Shown here: positions 8,657-16,713 of the stretch, one piece after another
Numbering within the stretch: position 1 is the stretch's first letter
Layout of the letters: each line of letters begins with the position of its first letter
From: Caulobacteraceae bacterium
GTDB taxonomy: Bacteria > Pseudomonadota > Alphaproteobacteria > Caulobacterales > Caulobacteraceae
NCBI GenBank assembly: GCA_947475735.1
Contig: CANJLQ010000001.1
Coordinates: 1-64,000, forward strand
Direction: 5' to 3'
DNA length: 64,000 nucleotides
Notes under the pieces: generated by a model
The model's input: only the letters and a program-made list of their open reading frames with translations
Told to the model about the DNA's origin: nothing
Databases searched by the model: none
Program-made: the position numbers and the translations under genes

Positions 8657-10108
8657 ATGTTCTGGCGCGGGGTGTGGGGCTATCTGCCCGCCAACATCAT
8701 CCAGGGACTGGTGGGGTTCGGCGCCATCATCGTCTTCACGCGCCTGCTGAGCGCCGAGGACTTCGGCCGCTATGCCATCGCCTTTTCGGTGATGACCCTG
8801 TTTCACGTCGCGACCTTCAGCTGGCTGGAGGCGTCCATGGCCCGCTTCTGGGCGGCCGAGAAGAGCGAGACACTAGCCGATCACTTCCTGACCCTCTACC
8901 GGACAGCGGCAGTCATGACGGCGGCCGCTCTGCCCCTGATGGCGCTGATCCTGTGGGTCTCGCCCATCGGACCGGGACTGAAGATCGCCATCGCGGTCGG
9001 GGTGGCAGGCATACCGATCCGCTGCCTGTCCAAATTGGCGCAGGAACGATTCCGCGCGTCGGGCGCGGTCCGGAAATCGGCGACCCTCGACATCTTCGTC
9101 AGCTTGGGGGGCTTCGGCATAGGCGTCATCGCGGCGCTGATGGGAGCCGGCGCGGCCTCCCCGCTGATCGGCCTGGCGCTCGCGCCCCTGCTGACCCTGC
9201 CCTTCGTCCTTCCGGGGGAGCTGAAGCAGGCCCGGGGCGGGACCCTGTATCGGGACCGGCTGTGGTCCTATGCGCGCTACGGCTATCCGATCGCAGCCGG
9301 GCTGGGCCTGTCGCTGGTCATGGCCTCGACCGACCGCTTCCTGCTGGAGATCTTCATTGGGCCGGAGGCGGTGGGGGCCTATCACGCGGGATACAGTCTC
9401 GCGAGCCGGACGCTGGACGTGCTCTTCATCTGGCTCGGGGCGGCGGGCACGCCCGCGCTGATCATGGCCTGGGAACGCGGGACGCGTGAAGGCTTCCTGG
9501 CGGCGGCGCGCGAGCAGGCCTCGACCTTCGTCCTGATCGGCCTGCCCGCCGCGGTCGGTGTGGCCCTGGTGGCGACGCCGCTCGCAGAGTTCATGATCGG
9601 AGAGGACCTGAGGTCGGCCGCCGCCTCGGTAACACCGCTGATCGCCCTGTCCGCCCTGCTGTCGGGCGTGACGTCCTACTACCTCAGCCAGAGCTTCGTG
9701 CTCGGCCGGCGGACGGATCGGCTGTTGCTGACCCTGTGCATCCCGGCCGCCTCCAACGTCGTGCTGAACCTGGCCCTCGTGCCGTCGATGGGGGTCATGG
9801 GAGCAGCCATCGCGACGACGACCAGCTTCGGCATCGGGGTTCTGGCCTCGATCGCCATGGGACGCCGCATCGGCGTGGCCATGCCGATTCCTTGGACGAC
9901 GCTGGGCCGCTGCGGCCTCGCCTGTGGGTCTATGGCCCTCGTCGTCTCTGCCCTGCCCTCCTGGGGAGGGATCGGCGAGGTCCTGGTCAAGGCCGGGGTC
10001 GGCGCGGTCGTCTATGGCGCGGTGGTGGTCGCCCTCAACGCCGCCGGTGTGCGTGACCTGATGACCCGTCTCGTCGACGCGAGATTGGGACGTGGAGCCG
10101 CCGCATGA
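8657..10108 (+). CDS. hfsF: Polysaccharide flippase (MATE/Wzx type)
   Basis: A predicted 483-residue inner-membrane protein with about a dozen to fourteen hydrophobic segments, of the oligosaccharide flippase (Wzx) group. It would flip lipid-linked repeat units to the periplasm. The start phrase FWRGVWGYLPANIIQGLVGF and the helix-breaking RYGYPIAAGLGLSLVMASTD fit this family. The ATG at 8657 has GGAG about 7 bases upstream; a GTG three bases earlier is also possible. It lies 13 bases after hfsE, and its stop overlaps the next start (ATGA), indicating translational coupling. Position between an HfsE-like and an HfsG-like gene supports hfsF. Confidence 0.8.
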   Translation: MFWRGVWGYLPANIIQGLVGFGAIIVFTRLLSAEDFGRYAIAFSVMTLFHVATFSWLEASMARFWAAEKSETLADHFLTLYRTAAVMTAAALPLMALILWVSPIGPGLKIAIAVGVAGIPIRCLSKLAQERFRASGAVRKSATLDIFVSLGGFGIGVIAALMGAGAASPLIGLALAPLLTLPFVLPGELKQARGGTLYRDRLWSYARYGYPIAAGLGLSLVMASTDRFLLEIFIGPEAVGAYHAGYSLASRTLDVLFIWLGAAGTPALIMAWERGTREGFLAAAREQASTFVLIGLPAAVGVALVATPLAEFMIGEDLRSAAASVTPLIALSALLSGVTSYYLSQSFVLGRRTDRLLLTLCIPAASNVVLNLALVPSMGVMGAAIATTTSFGIGVLASIAMGRRIGVAMPIPWTTLGRCGLACGSMALVVSALPSWGGIGEVLVKAGVGAVVYGAVVVALNAAGVRDLMTRLVDARLGRGAAA

Positions 10109-11040
10109 GCGTGCCCGTCATCACGGAAAATGAAGCGTGGGAAACAGCCCACCCGACCCTGTCGGTGCTGATCCCCTTCCTGCGCGACGACCCCGGCGTC
10201 CTTTTGGCCATGCTCGATGCCGAGGCCGGGCCGCTGAACGGCATGGTCGAGATCGTCCTCATGGATGACGGCACAGGCGACGCCGATCTGACCACGAGAC
10301 TGTCGGACCAAATTCGCGAAATGGCCCTGCCCGCCCGTCTGATCACCCTCACGACCAATGAAGGCCGGTCGAAGGGTCGCAATCGGCTCGCGGGCGCGGC
10401 ACGGGCCGGTTCCCTTCTGTTCCTCGACAGCGACATGCGGCCGGACAGCAGGCATTTTCTCCGGACCTGGTCCGATCTGGTTAGGACCGAGGCTCCGCCC
10501 GTCGCCTTCGGCGGCTTCTCCTTGCTCCAGGCCCCGACCGAGGCGCGCTTCTCTGTGCACCGGGCCCTGGCGACGCGTGGCGAATGCGTGCCTGCCGCCG
10601 AGCGAGCCAAGTCTCCGGAGAAGTATGTCTATACCTCCAACCTGCTGGTCCGGCGCGACGTCTTCGATTCCGAGGGCTTCGACGGGGCCTTCACCGGCTG
10701 GGGCTGGGAAGACGTGGAGTGGGCGATGCGCGTCTCGCGCCGCTGGCCGGTGCTGCATCTCGACAATCCCGCGACCCACATGGGGCTGGACACGGTCGAG
10801 CTGCTGGCGGGGAAGTACGAGCAATCCGCCGGAAACTTCGCACGCGTGGTGGCCCGTCATCCGGATATCGTCAGCGGCTATCCCAGCTATCGCGTCGCCC
10901 GGATGTTGAAGCGCGTGCCGGGCCTGGCCTCGGTTCGCCCCTGGATGAAGCGTTTCGCGATGGCCGGCTGGGCTCCGACCCCGGCGCGGGCCTTTTCGCT
11001 GCGGCTCTACCGGGCCGCCCTCTATGCCGAGGCGGTGTGA
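10105..11040 (+). CDS. hfsG: GT2 glycosyltransferase, HfsG-like
   Basis: A 311-residue cytoplasmic family 2 glycosyltransferase with GT-A fold motifs: LSVLIPFLRDDP at the start of the nucleotide-binding fold, IVLMDDGTGD, NEGRSKGRNRLAG, the DxD-like LFLDSDMRPD, and the acceptor/base region GAFTGWGWEDVEWAMR. It would add a sugar to the lipid-linked holdfast repeat. It overlaps hfsF by ATGA and is followed by another GT2 through a TGATG overlap. HfsG assignment rests on order after hfsF; the sugar donor cannot be read from sequence. Confidence 0.7.
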   Translation: MSVPVITENEAWETAHPTLSVLIPFLRDDPGVLLAMLDAEAGPLNGMVEIVLMDDGTGDADLTTRLSDQIREMALPARLITLTTNEGRSKGRNRLAGAARAGSLLFLDSDMRPDSRHFLRTWSDLVRTEAPPVAFGGFSLLQAPTEARFSVHRALATRGECVPAAERAKSPEKYVYTSNLLVRRDVFDSEGFDGAFTGWGWEDVEWAMRVSRRWPVLHLDNPATHMGLDTVELLAGKYEQSAGNFARVVARHPDIVSGYPSYRVARMLKRVPGLASVRPWMKRFAMAGWAPTPARAFSLRLYRAALYAEAV

Positions 11041-11990
11041 TGCAAGCGGTCTGCGTCATCATCCCGACCCTGCGGCGACCCGAAGGCCTCACACGAGCTC
11101 TGCGCTCGGTGTTTGCCCAGACGGGGCTCGGTTCAACGCCGATCTCGGTCGTCGTGGTCGACAACGATCCGGCCGGGACGGCTCGCGCCACAGTCGAGGC
11201 CCTGCGCGCGGACTGCCCCTTCCCCCTCGTCTATCGCCATGAGCCGAGACCCGGCGTGGCCACGGCGCGTAACGCGGCCCTGCTGGAGACCGATGCGCCG
11301 CTGATCGCCTTTCTGGACGACGACGAATCCGCCTCGCCCGGCTGGCTGGCGGGATTGCTGGCCGCTGAGACCCAGACCGGAGCGGACGCCGTCTTCGGCC
11401 CGATCACCGGACGCGTCCCGGACGACACCGGTTGGGCAGCCGCCTATCTGGCGCGGTTCTTTGGGCGCGAGGGTCCGGCTTCCACAGGCTTGATCGACCA
11501 TGGATACGGCTGTGGGAACTCGCTGATGGTGCGCGCGACGGCCCTGCCCGGGCCATCACCCTTCGATACGGGCGCGGATCAGACCGGCGGCGAGGATGAC
11601 GCCCTGTTCGCGGCGCTGAAGGCGCGCGGCGGCCGCTTCGCCTGGGCCGCGGACGCCTGGGTCGAGGAGTTCGCGCCGCCGCACCGGGCGACGATGCGCT
11701 ACGCCCTCGCCCGGGCCTTCGCCTACGGTCAGGGGCCCAGCCAGACAGCGGCCAGGGCGCGCGACTGGCCCGGTGTGGCGCGCTGGATGGCGGTGGGCGT
11801 GGCCCAGGCCGCCGTCTGGGGTTTGGCCGCCATCGCCCTGACGGTCGTCGCCCATCCCCATAGGGCCGAAATGATGGACCGCACGGCGCGAGGGCTCGGC
11901 AAGGTCTTCTGGATGAGGGGGTTCGAGCCCCAGTTCTACGGCGCGCGCGAACTGCGCCGCCTGCAGGCGATCAGCCCGTCAACCGCCTGA
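11040..11990 (+). CDS. Second GT2 glycosyltransferase in holdfast cluster
   Basis: A 316-residue family 2 glycosyltransferase. Motifs are VCVIIPTLRRPEGLTRALRS, VVVVDNDPAG, RPGVATARNAAL, the DxD-type IAFLDDDESASPGWL and an ED pair in TGGEDDALFAAL. A C-terminal hydrophobic stretch (WMAVGVAQAAVWGLAAIALT) suggests a membrane anchor. The ATG at 11040 overlaps the hfsG stop (TGATG), so the two are probably coupled. The frame is open far upstream, but that part is only the shadow of hfsG. It may be equivalent to HfsL or another holdfast GT2; I cannot decide. Its 3' end overlaps the convergent hfsB by 20 bases. Confidence 0.75.
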   Translation: MQAVCVIIPTLRRPEGLTRALRSVFAQTGLGSTPISVVVVDNDPAGTARATVEALRADCPFPLVYRHEPRPGVATARNAALLETDAPLIAFLDDDESASPGWLAGLLAAETQTGADAVFGPITGRVPDDTGWAAAYLARFFGREGPASTGLIDHGYGCGNSLMVRATALPGPSPFDTGADQTGGEDDALFAALKARGGRFAWAADAWVEEFAPPHRATMRYALARAFAYGQGPSQTAARARDWPGVARWMAVGVAQAAVWGLAAIALTVVAHPHRAEMMDRTARGLGKVFWMRGFEPQFYGARELRRLQAISPSTA

Positions 11991-12672
11991 GGAAGGGCGG
12001 CGGGGCATAAGTCGAGCGATTGACCACGACGCCAGCGATTTTCCCGCCCACGGCCTCGATCTCGTCCCTCAGGATCACCGGCTCGACCGCCGAGGTCGCC
12101 TCGGCCGCGACAACCAGCACCGTCGCGTCGACGAACGGGGCCAGAGTGATGGCGAGGTCCGACCGGTCGGCGGCCGGTGCGTCGATCACGACCGTATCGG
12201 CGAACTTTCGCATGGCGTCCCAATAGCGGGGATCGGCCAGCGGTTCGACCCTCTGGCCCGAGCGCAGAACGTCGGCGCGGAACCGCGTAACCCACAGACG
12301 CCCGCCCAGGCATGGCCGGGCCGTCATCAGACGCGCGGGTGCCACAGGCTTGCGATCGCGTCCCATGACCGGCGGCGAAATGGCGAAAAAGCACGAACCG
12401 TTCGGCGAAGAGGCCGCCGGTGCGCCCAGCCGGCCATAACGTTCGAAGTCGGCCGCGACGTGCTCCTGCTGACCGGGCTGAGCCAAATCGGCGTCGATCA
12501 GCCAGACGGGCTTTCGCGCGCGCACGGCCGCCAGCCGGGCGAACTCGCGCGCGACCGTCGAAGCCCCTTCTCCGGTCGCGGCACAGGCGATCTGGACGAC
12601 CCGTCCGCGATGCGCGGGGGCCGGTCCGAGGGCGGCCCAGAGGCCCGCCATTTCGCTCGTGAGATCGACCAT
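11971..12672 (-). CDS. hfsB: HfsB-like P-loop partner of chain-length regulator
   Basis: A 233-residue protein resembling the cytoplasmic ATPase half of Wzc/BY-kinase proteins. A Walker A' motif (VWLIDADLAQPG) and a Walker B-like motif (VVIDAPAADRSD) are present. The Walker A position reads CAATGEGASTVA, lacking the usual GK[ST] lysine, and no tyrosine-rich tail is seen, so it is unlikely to be an ordinary tyrosine kinase. It lies 48 bases downstream of hfsA on the same strand, matching the split HfsA/HfsB arrangement of holdfast clusters. It would interact with the HfsA cytoplasmic ends during export. Confidence 0.72.
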   Translation of the reverse strand: MVDLTSEMAGLWAALGPAPAHRGRVVQIACAATGEGASTVAREFARLAAVRARKPVWLIDADLAQPGQQEHVAADFERYGRLGAPAASSPNGSCFFAISPPVMGRDRKPVAPARLMTARPCLGGRLWVTRFRADVLRSGQRVEPLADPRYWDAMRKFADTVVIDAPAADRSDLAITLAPFVDATVLVVAAEATSAVEPVILRDEIEAVGGKIAGVVVNRSTYAPPPFLRRLTG

Positions 12673-12720
12673 CGAATCGGTTACGCGGTGACTGACGTCG
12701 GAAAGGCTAGCACGCGCAGG

Positions 12721-14181
12721 TCATGCCGCCTTCACGGGCGCGACGGCCAGGACCGGCATATCCAGGGTGCGGCCCACCATGCCCGGCGTCGACAGCCCAC
12801 GGCGTGTGAACACCCTCAGCAAACCCACGCACAGGGCGGTGAACCCCGCGAACAGGATGACCAGGGCCAGCAGCGGCGCCTTCAGGCTGGTGCCCCGGGT
12901 CGGCGCGGCGGCGCGCTCGATCACCCGGACGTTGTCAGCCCCGGCGCGGACCAGTCCGTTGTCGGCGCGGCTCTGGGTCTCGCGCTGCTGGAACTCGCGG
13001 ATCGAAGCGGTCAGCACATCGCGGTTCGAGGCCAGGGTGGCGTTCTCGGATTCCTGGCGGGTCATCCGGGCCTGGCGGTCCAGGATCTCGGCCAGCTGGC
13101 GATTCACCGAGGCCAGGCGCGCGCTCAGCGAATCGCGCTCGGCCTGGGTGGTGATGCGGGTCGTCTCCAGTTCGGTCCAGATCGGGTTCGGCCCGAGGCG
13201 GACTTCCTTGGCCCCGACGGTGGTGCCCGTGGCTACATACTCCTGAAGCTGGGCGATTCGCGCCTCGATGTCCCGCACCGGCTGGCTGTCCGGCTGATAG
13301 CGGGCGAGCAGCTGCTCGCGCTCGGTGCGCAAGGTCAGGATCTGGTCCTGCGCCGAAACGTTGAGGTCCTGCTGAAGGGCGATCTCGGCCGGGATGCGGT
13401 CCAGCTGGGCCTCGATGGTGATCAGCCGCCGCGCCGCCTGGTTCAGCTGGTTCTCGACGGAGAACTTCTCGGTCAGGGTCGACTGATAGACGGCCGCCAG
13501 CGCCGTCTTGGTGGCCGCGAAATCGCCGATGTCGTTGGACGTCAAGAAGCCCTCATAGGTCCGGTCCACCTCCGCCAGTTCGTCCTCGAACGCCCGGCGC
13601 TGGGTGGCGATGGCGGAGGTCGAGCGATCCTGGAACACCTCGCGGCGATAGATTAGATACTGGTCGATGATGGCGTTCAGCACGCGCGCCGACTTCTCTG
13701 CGCTGTCGCTCTCGAAGCCAAGGCCGATCGTCGCCCCCTGCGGTGTCGTCGAGATCGACAGGTTGTCGTTGATGAACTTGATCGCGTCGCCTTCCTGCTT
13801 CTCCACCGGATCGGTCGAAACCCTGCCCGGCTTCTGGAAGAACGGCAGGCCCAGCGCGCGCACGGCCCGCAGTTTCACCTCGCGGCTACCGATGATGTTG
13901 GCCTCGGTCTGGGCGACCTCGCCGGGCGCGGGCGGCTGGGACTGGCGGTCGTTCATTCCGCCCACGCGCGGCTGATAGACGTATTCCTGGCCGGCCCCGA
14001 CAAACAGGCTGGCCCCGGCGGTGTAGGTCTTCTTCAGCGTCAGGACGGCGGCGGCGCCGATGGCCAGCACGACCAGAAACACGAGGATCATCACCCACAG
14101 CTCACGGAACAGCAGGCCGACGATGTCGCCGAACCCGTAGCGCGGGCGGGCCGAGACATAGGCTGTGGCCGTCGAACGCAT
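12721..14181 (-). CDS. hfsA: Polysaccharide co-polymerase (Wzz/Wzc N-terminal type)
   Basis: A 486-residue inner-membrane protein: a first membrane segment near 30-50 (LWVMILVFLVVLAIGAAAVL), a long periplasmic alpha-helical/coiled-coil part (roughly 150-430, rich in heptad-like QLDRIPAEIALQQDL and EREQLLARYQPDSQPVRDIE), and a second segment near 440-462 (APLLALVILFAGFTALCVGL). There is no C-terminal kinase domain; HfsB supplies that part. It would govern chain length and connect the polymerase to the outer-membrane exporter HfsD. It is transcribed divergently from hfsD across a 93-base gap holding a CtrA-like box. Confidence 0.82.
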   Translation of the reverse strand: MRSTATAYVSARPRYGFGDIVGLLFRELWVMILVFLVVLAIGAAAVLTLKKTYTAGASLFVGAGQEYVYQPRVGGMNDRQSQPPAPGEVAQTEANIIGSREVKLRAVRALGLPFFQKPGRVSTDPVEKQEGDAIKFINDNLSISTTPQGATIGLGFESDSAEKSARVLNAIIDQYLIYRREVFQDRSTSAIATQRRAFEDELAEVDRTYEGFLTSNDIGDFAATKTALAAVYQSTLTEKFSVENQLNQAARRLITIEAQLDRIPAEIALQQDLNVSAQDQILTLRTEREQLLARYQPDSQPVRDIEARIAQLQEYVATGTTVGAKEVRLGPNPIWTELETTRITTQAERDSLSARLASVNRQLAEILDRQARMTRQESENATLASNRDVLTASIREFQQRETQSRADNGLVRAGADNVRVIERAAAPTRGTSLKAPLLALVILFAGFTALCVGLLRVFTRRGLSTPGMVGRTLDMPVLAVAPVKAA

Positions 14182-14235
14182 GAACAGGGCGAATCCGTGG
14201 GAAGCTGACCGTTCCCGATCCTTCGCCGGTCGGCG

Positions 14236-14250
14236 TTAACCAGTCATTAC
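14236..14250. promoter_or_regulatory. CtrA-like box between hfsA and hfsD
   Basis: TTAA, 7 bases, TTAC matches the CtrA full-site consensus TTAA-N7-TTAAC except that the second half has C where the fourth base should be A. It lies about 25 bases before the hfsD ATG and 55 before the hfsA ATG. Cell-cycle control of holdfast genes makes it plausible; binding is inferred. Confidence 0.45.
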
Positions 14251-14274
14251 CCATGATCCACCAGCCTGCGGGAC

Positions 14275-14997
14275 ATGATCGATCGGCGGCGGATTCTTTG
14301 GGGTGTTCTAGGTGCCGCGATCGCGGCATCCGGGGCCGGCTGCGCCTCGGGCCAGGGACGCGCGCCCAATCGCGTGCAGCGGGACGGCTTTTCCGACATC
14401 GCCTTCGCCGACTGGACCGAGACCGAGCCGGAGTATGTCCTGTATCCGGGCGATGAGATCGAGGTCGCCCTGCCGACCGCCACCGAGCTCAACCGGACGC
14501 TGAGGGTCGGCCCCGACGGTCGGGTGGCCCTGCCTCTTATCGGCCAGGCCATGGCGGCCGATCGGACGCTGGCGGAATTGGAATACACCCTGTCGGAAGC
14601 CTATGCGCCCCAGCTGGTGCGGCCGGTCGTCGAGGTGACGCTGAAACAGGCGGGCCCGATCCGGGTGTGGGTCGCGGGAGAGGTCCGAACGCCCGGCGTC
14701 TATGACATGAATGGCGATATCGATGCCTATCAGGCAGTGGTCCAGGCGGGCGACTTCCTGGCCACGGCGCGGCCGCAAGAAGTGGCGCTGATCCGGCGCG
14801 GGCCGGGCGGCGTGCGCATGATGCGGGTGGTGGACCTGAGGCCCCGTCGCGGCGAGGTCGTGGCCCTGCGGCGCGGCGACATCCTGTTCGTGCCGCGCTC
14901 GACCCTGGGCGAACTGGCCAACTTCTTCACCCAGATCCGCAACGCCCTGCCGATCGGGTTCAACTATTCGATCAACGGGCAGTATCAGCAGTTCTAG
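14275..14997 (+). CDS. hfsD: Outer-membrane polysaccharide exporter (Wza family)
   Basis: A 240-residue lipoprotein: the N-terminus has a short hydrophobic segment and a lipobox (AASGAGC, Cys near 23). A Poly_export domain follows (YVLYPGDEIEVALP, VGPDGRVALPLIGQ), then a SLBB domain (IRVWVAGEVRTPGVYDMNGD) and RRGDILFVPRS. It would form the outer-membrane channel for holdfast polysaccharide together with HfsA. It is shorter than E. coli Wza, lacking the extra SLBB repeats, as usual for this group. In Caulobacter hfsD, hfsA and hfsB are described as one operon; here hfsD is divergent, which is a rearranged order. Confidence 0.83.
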   Translation: MIDRRRILWGVLGAAIAASGAGCASGQGRAPNRVQRDGFSDIAFADWTETEPEYVLYPGDEIEVALPTATELNRTLRVGPDGRVALPLIGQAMAADRTLAELEYTLSEAYAPQLVRPVVEVTLKQAGPIRVWVAGEVRTPGVYDMNGDIDAYQAVVQAGDFLATARPQEVALIRRGPGGVRMMRVVDLRPRRGEVVALRRGDILFVPRSTLGELANFFTQIRNALPIGFNYSINGQYQQF

Positions 14998-14998
14998 T

Positions 14999-15038
14999 GG
15001 GCTACCGCTCGGCTCGCGGAGCCTCGCTGCTTTAGCCC
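14999..15038. repeat. Bipartite hairpin just after hfsD
   Basis: GGGCTA (14999-15004) pairs with TAGCCC (15033-15038). Inside, GGCTC and GAGCC form a second stem around a 3-base loop. It starts 1 base after the hfsD stop codon. It may help terminate or protect the hfsD transcript. Confidence 0.45.
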
Positions 15039-15056
15039 GATCTCTTCATCTCACCG

Positions 15057-15089
15057 CCGTCAATCTCGGATCAGGTCCGAGGATGACGG
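15057..15089. repeat. REP-like palindrome between convergent genes
   Basis: CCGTCAATCTCGGA and TCCGAGGATGACGG form an imperfect 14-bp inverted repeat (12 of 14) around TCAGG. The arm resembles a palindrome seen repeatedly in alphaproteobacterial intergenic regions. It sits between the 3' ends of hfsD and the convergent Sel1-like gene and could serve as a two-way terminator. Confidence 0.5.
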
Positions 15090-15101
15090 GGTGCGTTGTG
15101 A

Positions 15102-15413
15102 CTATGCCGCCAGCTTGACCACGCCAGCGTCGATGTAGCGACGGGCGGCGCGCTGGGCTTCGGCGATCTCGTCGCGTTCCATCTCTTCGGACATCTCGCG
15201 GCGATACACCCGGGCTTCGACCGAGCCCTTCATGGCCGCGAGGTTGAAGATCATGTGGGCCGAGACCCGGTCCATCGGACAGCCGCCCGAGCCGGCGGAA
15301 TACATCATACCCAGCCGGAACAGGGCATCGCCGTCCATGTCGGGCGTGGGCAGAGGCAGCGGGGCCGCCTCGACTTCGTTGGTCGCGTCCGGCGCGGTTT
15401 CTTGCGCGTTCAT
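15102..15413 (-). CDS. Small Sel1-like protein of unknown role
   Basis: A 103-residue soluble protein. The segment DALFRLGMMYSAGSGG, followed by HMIFNLAAMKGSVEAR, has the alternating helix pattern of Sel1/TPR repeats, with about one and a half repeats, then a charged helical tail (EEMERDEIAEAQRAARRY). There is no signal peptide, and the N-terminal ~25 residues are acidic and proline-rich. It stands alone and is divergent from the GDPD gene across a 250-base AT-richer promoter region (15414-15664). Such short Sel1-type proteins often act as adaptors, but no partner is evident here. Confidence 0.65.
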   Translation of the reverse strand: MNAQETAPDATNEVEAAPLPLPTPDMDGDALFRLGMMYSAGSGGCPMDRVSAHMIFNLAAMKGSVEARVYRREMSEEMERDEIAEAQRAARRYIDAGVVKLAA

Positions 15414-15664
15414 TACCGTATCCTTGCGATGGCCGGACCCTTCTGGCCCGCCTTTCGATACGCGATAAAATACCTCCGGTTTGAAGTTAAAGTTAACAGC
15501 GCAGGACCGTGCAAAGTCTTTTCAGTAAAGGCGAAATGAATACTCCGGAGCTGATTCACAGCTGCGAAATACACTGTAAACGCCTGGTTCACGATTGGGG
15601 GCTGCGACACCTCACGAGACCCTGACGTCACGGTCGCGTCACCCTGGCGGCCTAGCCTGATCCC

Positions 15665-16705
15665 ATGATCCGGTTCATCCTTGTCGGCCTTGTTCTCGCC
15701 AGCCCGGTGGCCGCCCAGACCATGCCTGACGCCAGGGCCATGCCGCACCCTATGGTCATCGCCCACCGTGGGGCCTCGGGCGAACGGCCCGAGCACACGC
15801 GCGCCGCCTACGACCTGGCCATCGCTCAGGGCGCGGATTTCATCGAGCCCGATCTGGTCATGTCCAGGGACGGCCACCTGGTCGTCCGCCACGAGAACGA
15901 AATCTCCGAAACGACGGACGTCGCCTCTCGGCCGGAGTTCGCGGATCGCCGCACCACAAAGACCATCGACGGTCGCCGGGTCACCGGCTGGTTCACCGAG
16001 GACTTCAGCCTAGCCGAACTGCAGACCCTGCGCGCCCGCGAGCGCCTGCCCGCCCTGCGTCCCGCCAGCGCCACCTTCGACGGAACCGAGGCCATCCTGA
16101 CCTTCCAGGAGGTCATCGACATCGCCCGCGCAGGCAGCGCAAGCACCGGCCGCGCGATCGGCGTGGCCCCGGAGCTCAAGCATCCGTCCTACTTCGTGTC
16201 GATCGGCCTGCCGATGGAGCCGCCCCTGATCGAGGCCTTGGTCGCCAACGACCTGATGTCCGCCGACGGCACCATCCTGATTCAGTGTTTCGAGGTCGAG
16301 GCCCTGCGCGCACTGAACCAGTCGACCGACGCGCCCCTGCTTCAGCTGTTGTCGCCCGTCGGCGGCCCGGCGGATCAGCCCGGTATCACCTACGCCGAGA
16401 TGGCGACCCCGCAAGGTCTGGCTCAGATCGCGAGCTATGCCGACGCCATCGGCGTGGAGACGGGCATGATCGCGCCACGCGATCCCTCCGGGGCTTCGGC
16501 GGCGCCCACCGCCCTCGTCAACGACGCCCACGGCGCGGGTCTGCGCGTCATCGCCTGGACATTTCGGGCCGAGGACATCTTTCTGCCGACGGACCATCGC
16601 GGCGACCTGGCCGGCTGGCTGCGCCGCTTCTACGGTCTCGGCGTCGATGGCGTGTTCAGCGACTTCCCCGCACAGGCCGTCGCGGCGCGCACCGCCCTTC
16701 CCTAG
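15665..16705 (+). CDS. glpQ: Glycerophosphodiester phosphodiesterase, exported
   Basis: A 346-residue GDPD-family enzyme hydrolysing glycerophosphodiesters to glycerol 3-phosphate and an alcohol, probably in the periplasm. The N-terminus is a signal peptide (MIRFILVGLVLASPVAAQ). The TIM-barrel signature is clear: VIAHRGASGERPEHT, ADFIEPDLVMSRDG (metal ligands E and D) and LVVRHENEISETTD (catalytic His). Later blocks APELKHP and GVFSDFP complete the barrel. The length fits the periplasmic GlpQ class. Its 3' end is 8 bases from the convergent ABC transporter gene. Confidence 0.88.
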   Translation: MIRFILVGLVLASPVAAQTMPDARAMPHPMVIAHRGASGERPEHTRAAYDLAIAQGADFIEPDLVMSRDGHLVVRHENEISETTDVASRPEFADRRTTKTIDGRRVTGWFTEDFSLAELQTLRARERLPALRPASATFDGTEAILTFQEVIDIARAGSASTGRAIGVAPELKHPSYFVSIGLPMEPPLIEALVANDLMSADGTILIQCFEVEALRALNQSTDAPLLQLLSPVGGPADQPGITYAEMATPQGLAQIASYADAIGVETGMIAPRDPSGASAAPTALVNDAHGAGLRVIAWTFRAEDIFLPTDHRGDLAGWLRRFYGLGVDGVFSDFPAQAVAARTALP

Positions 16706-16713
16706 GTTCCCGG

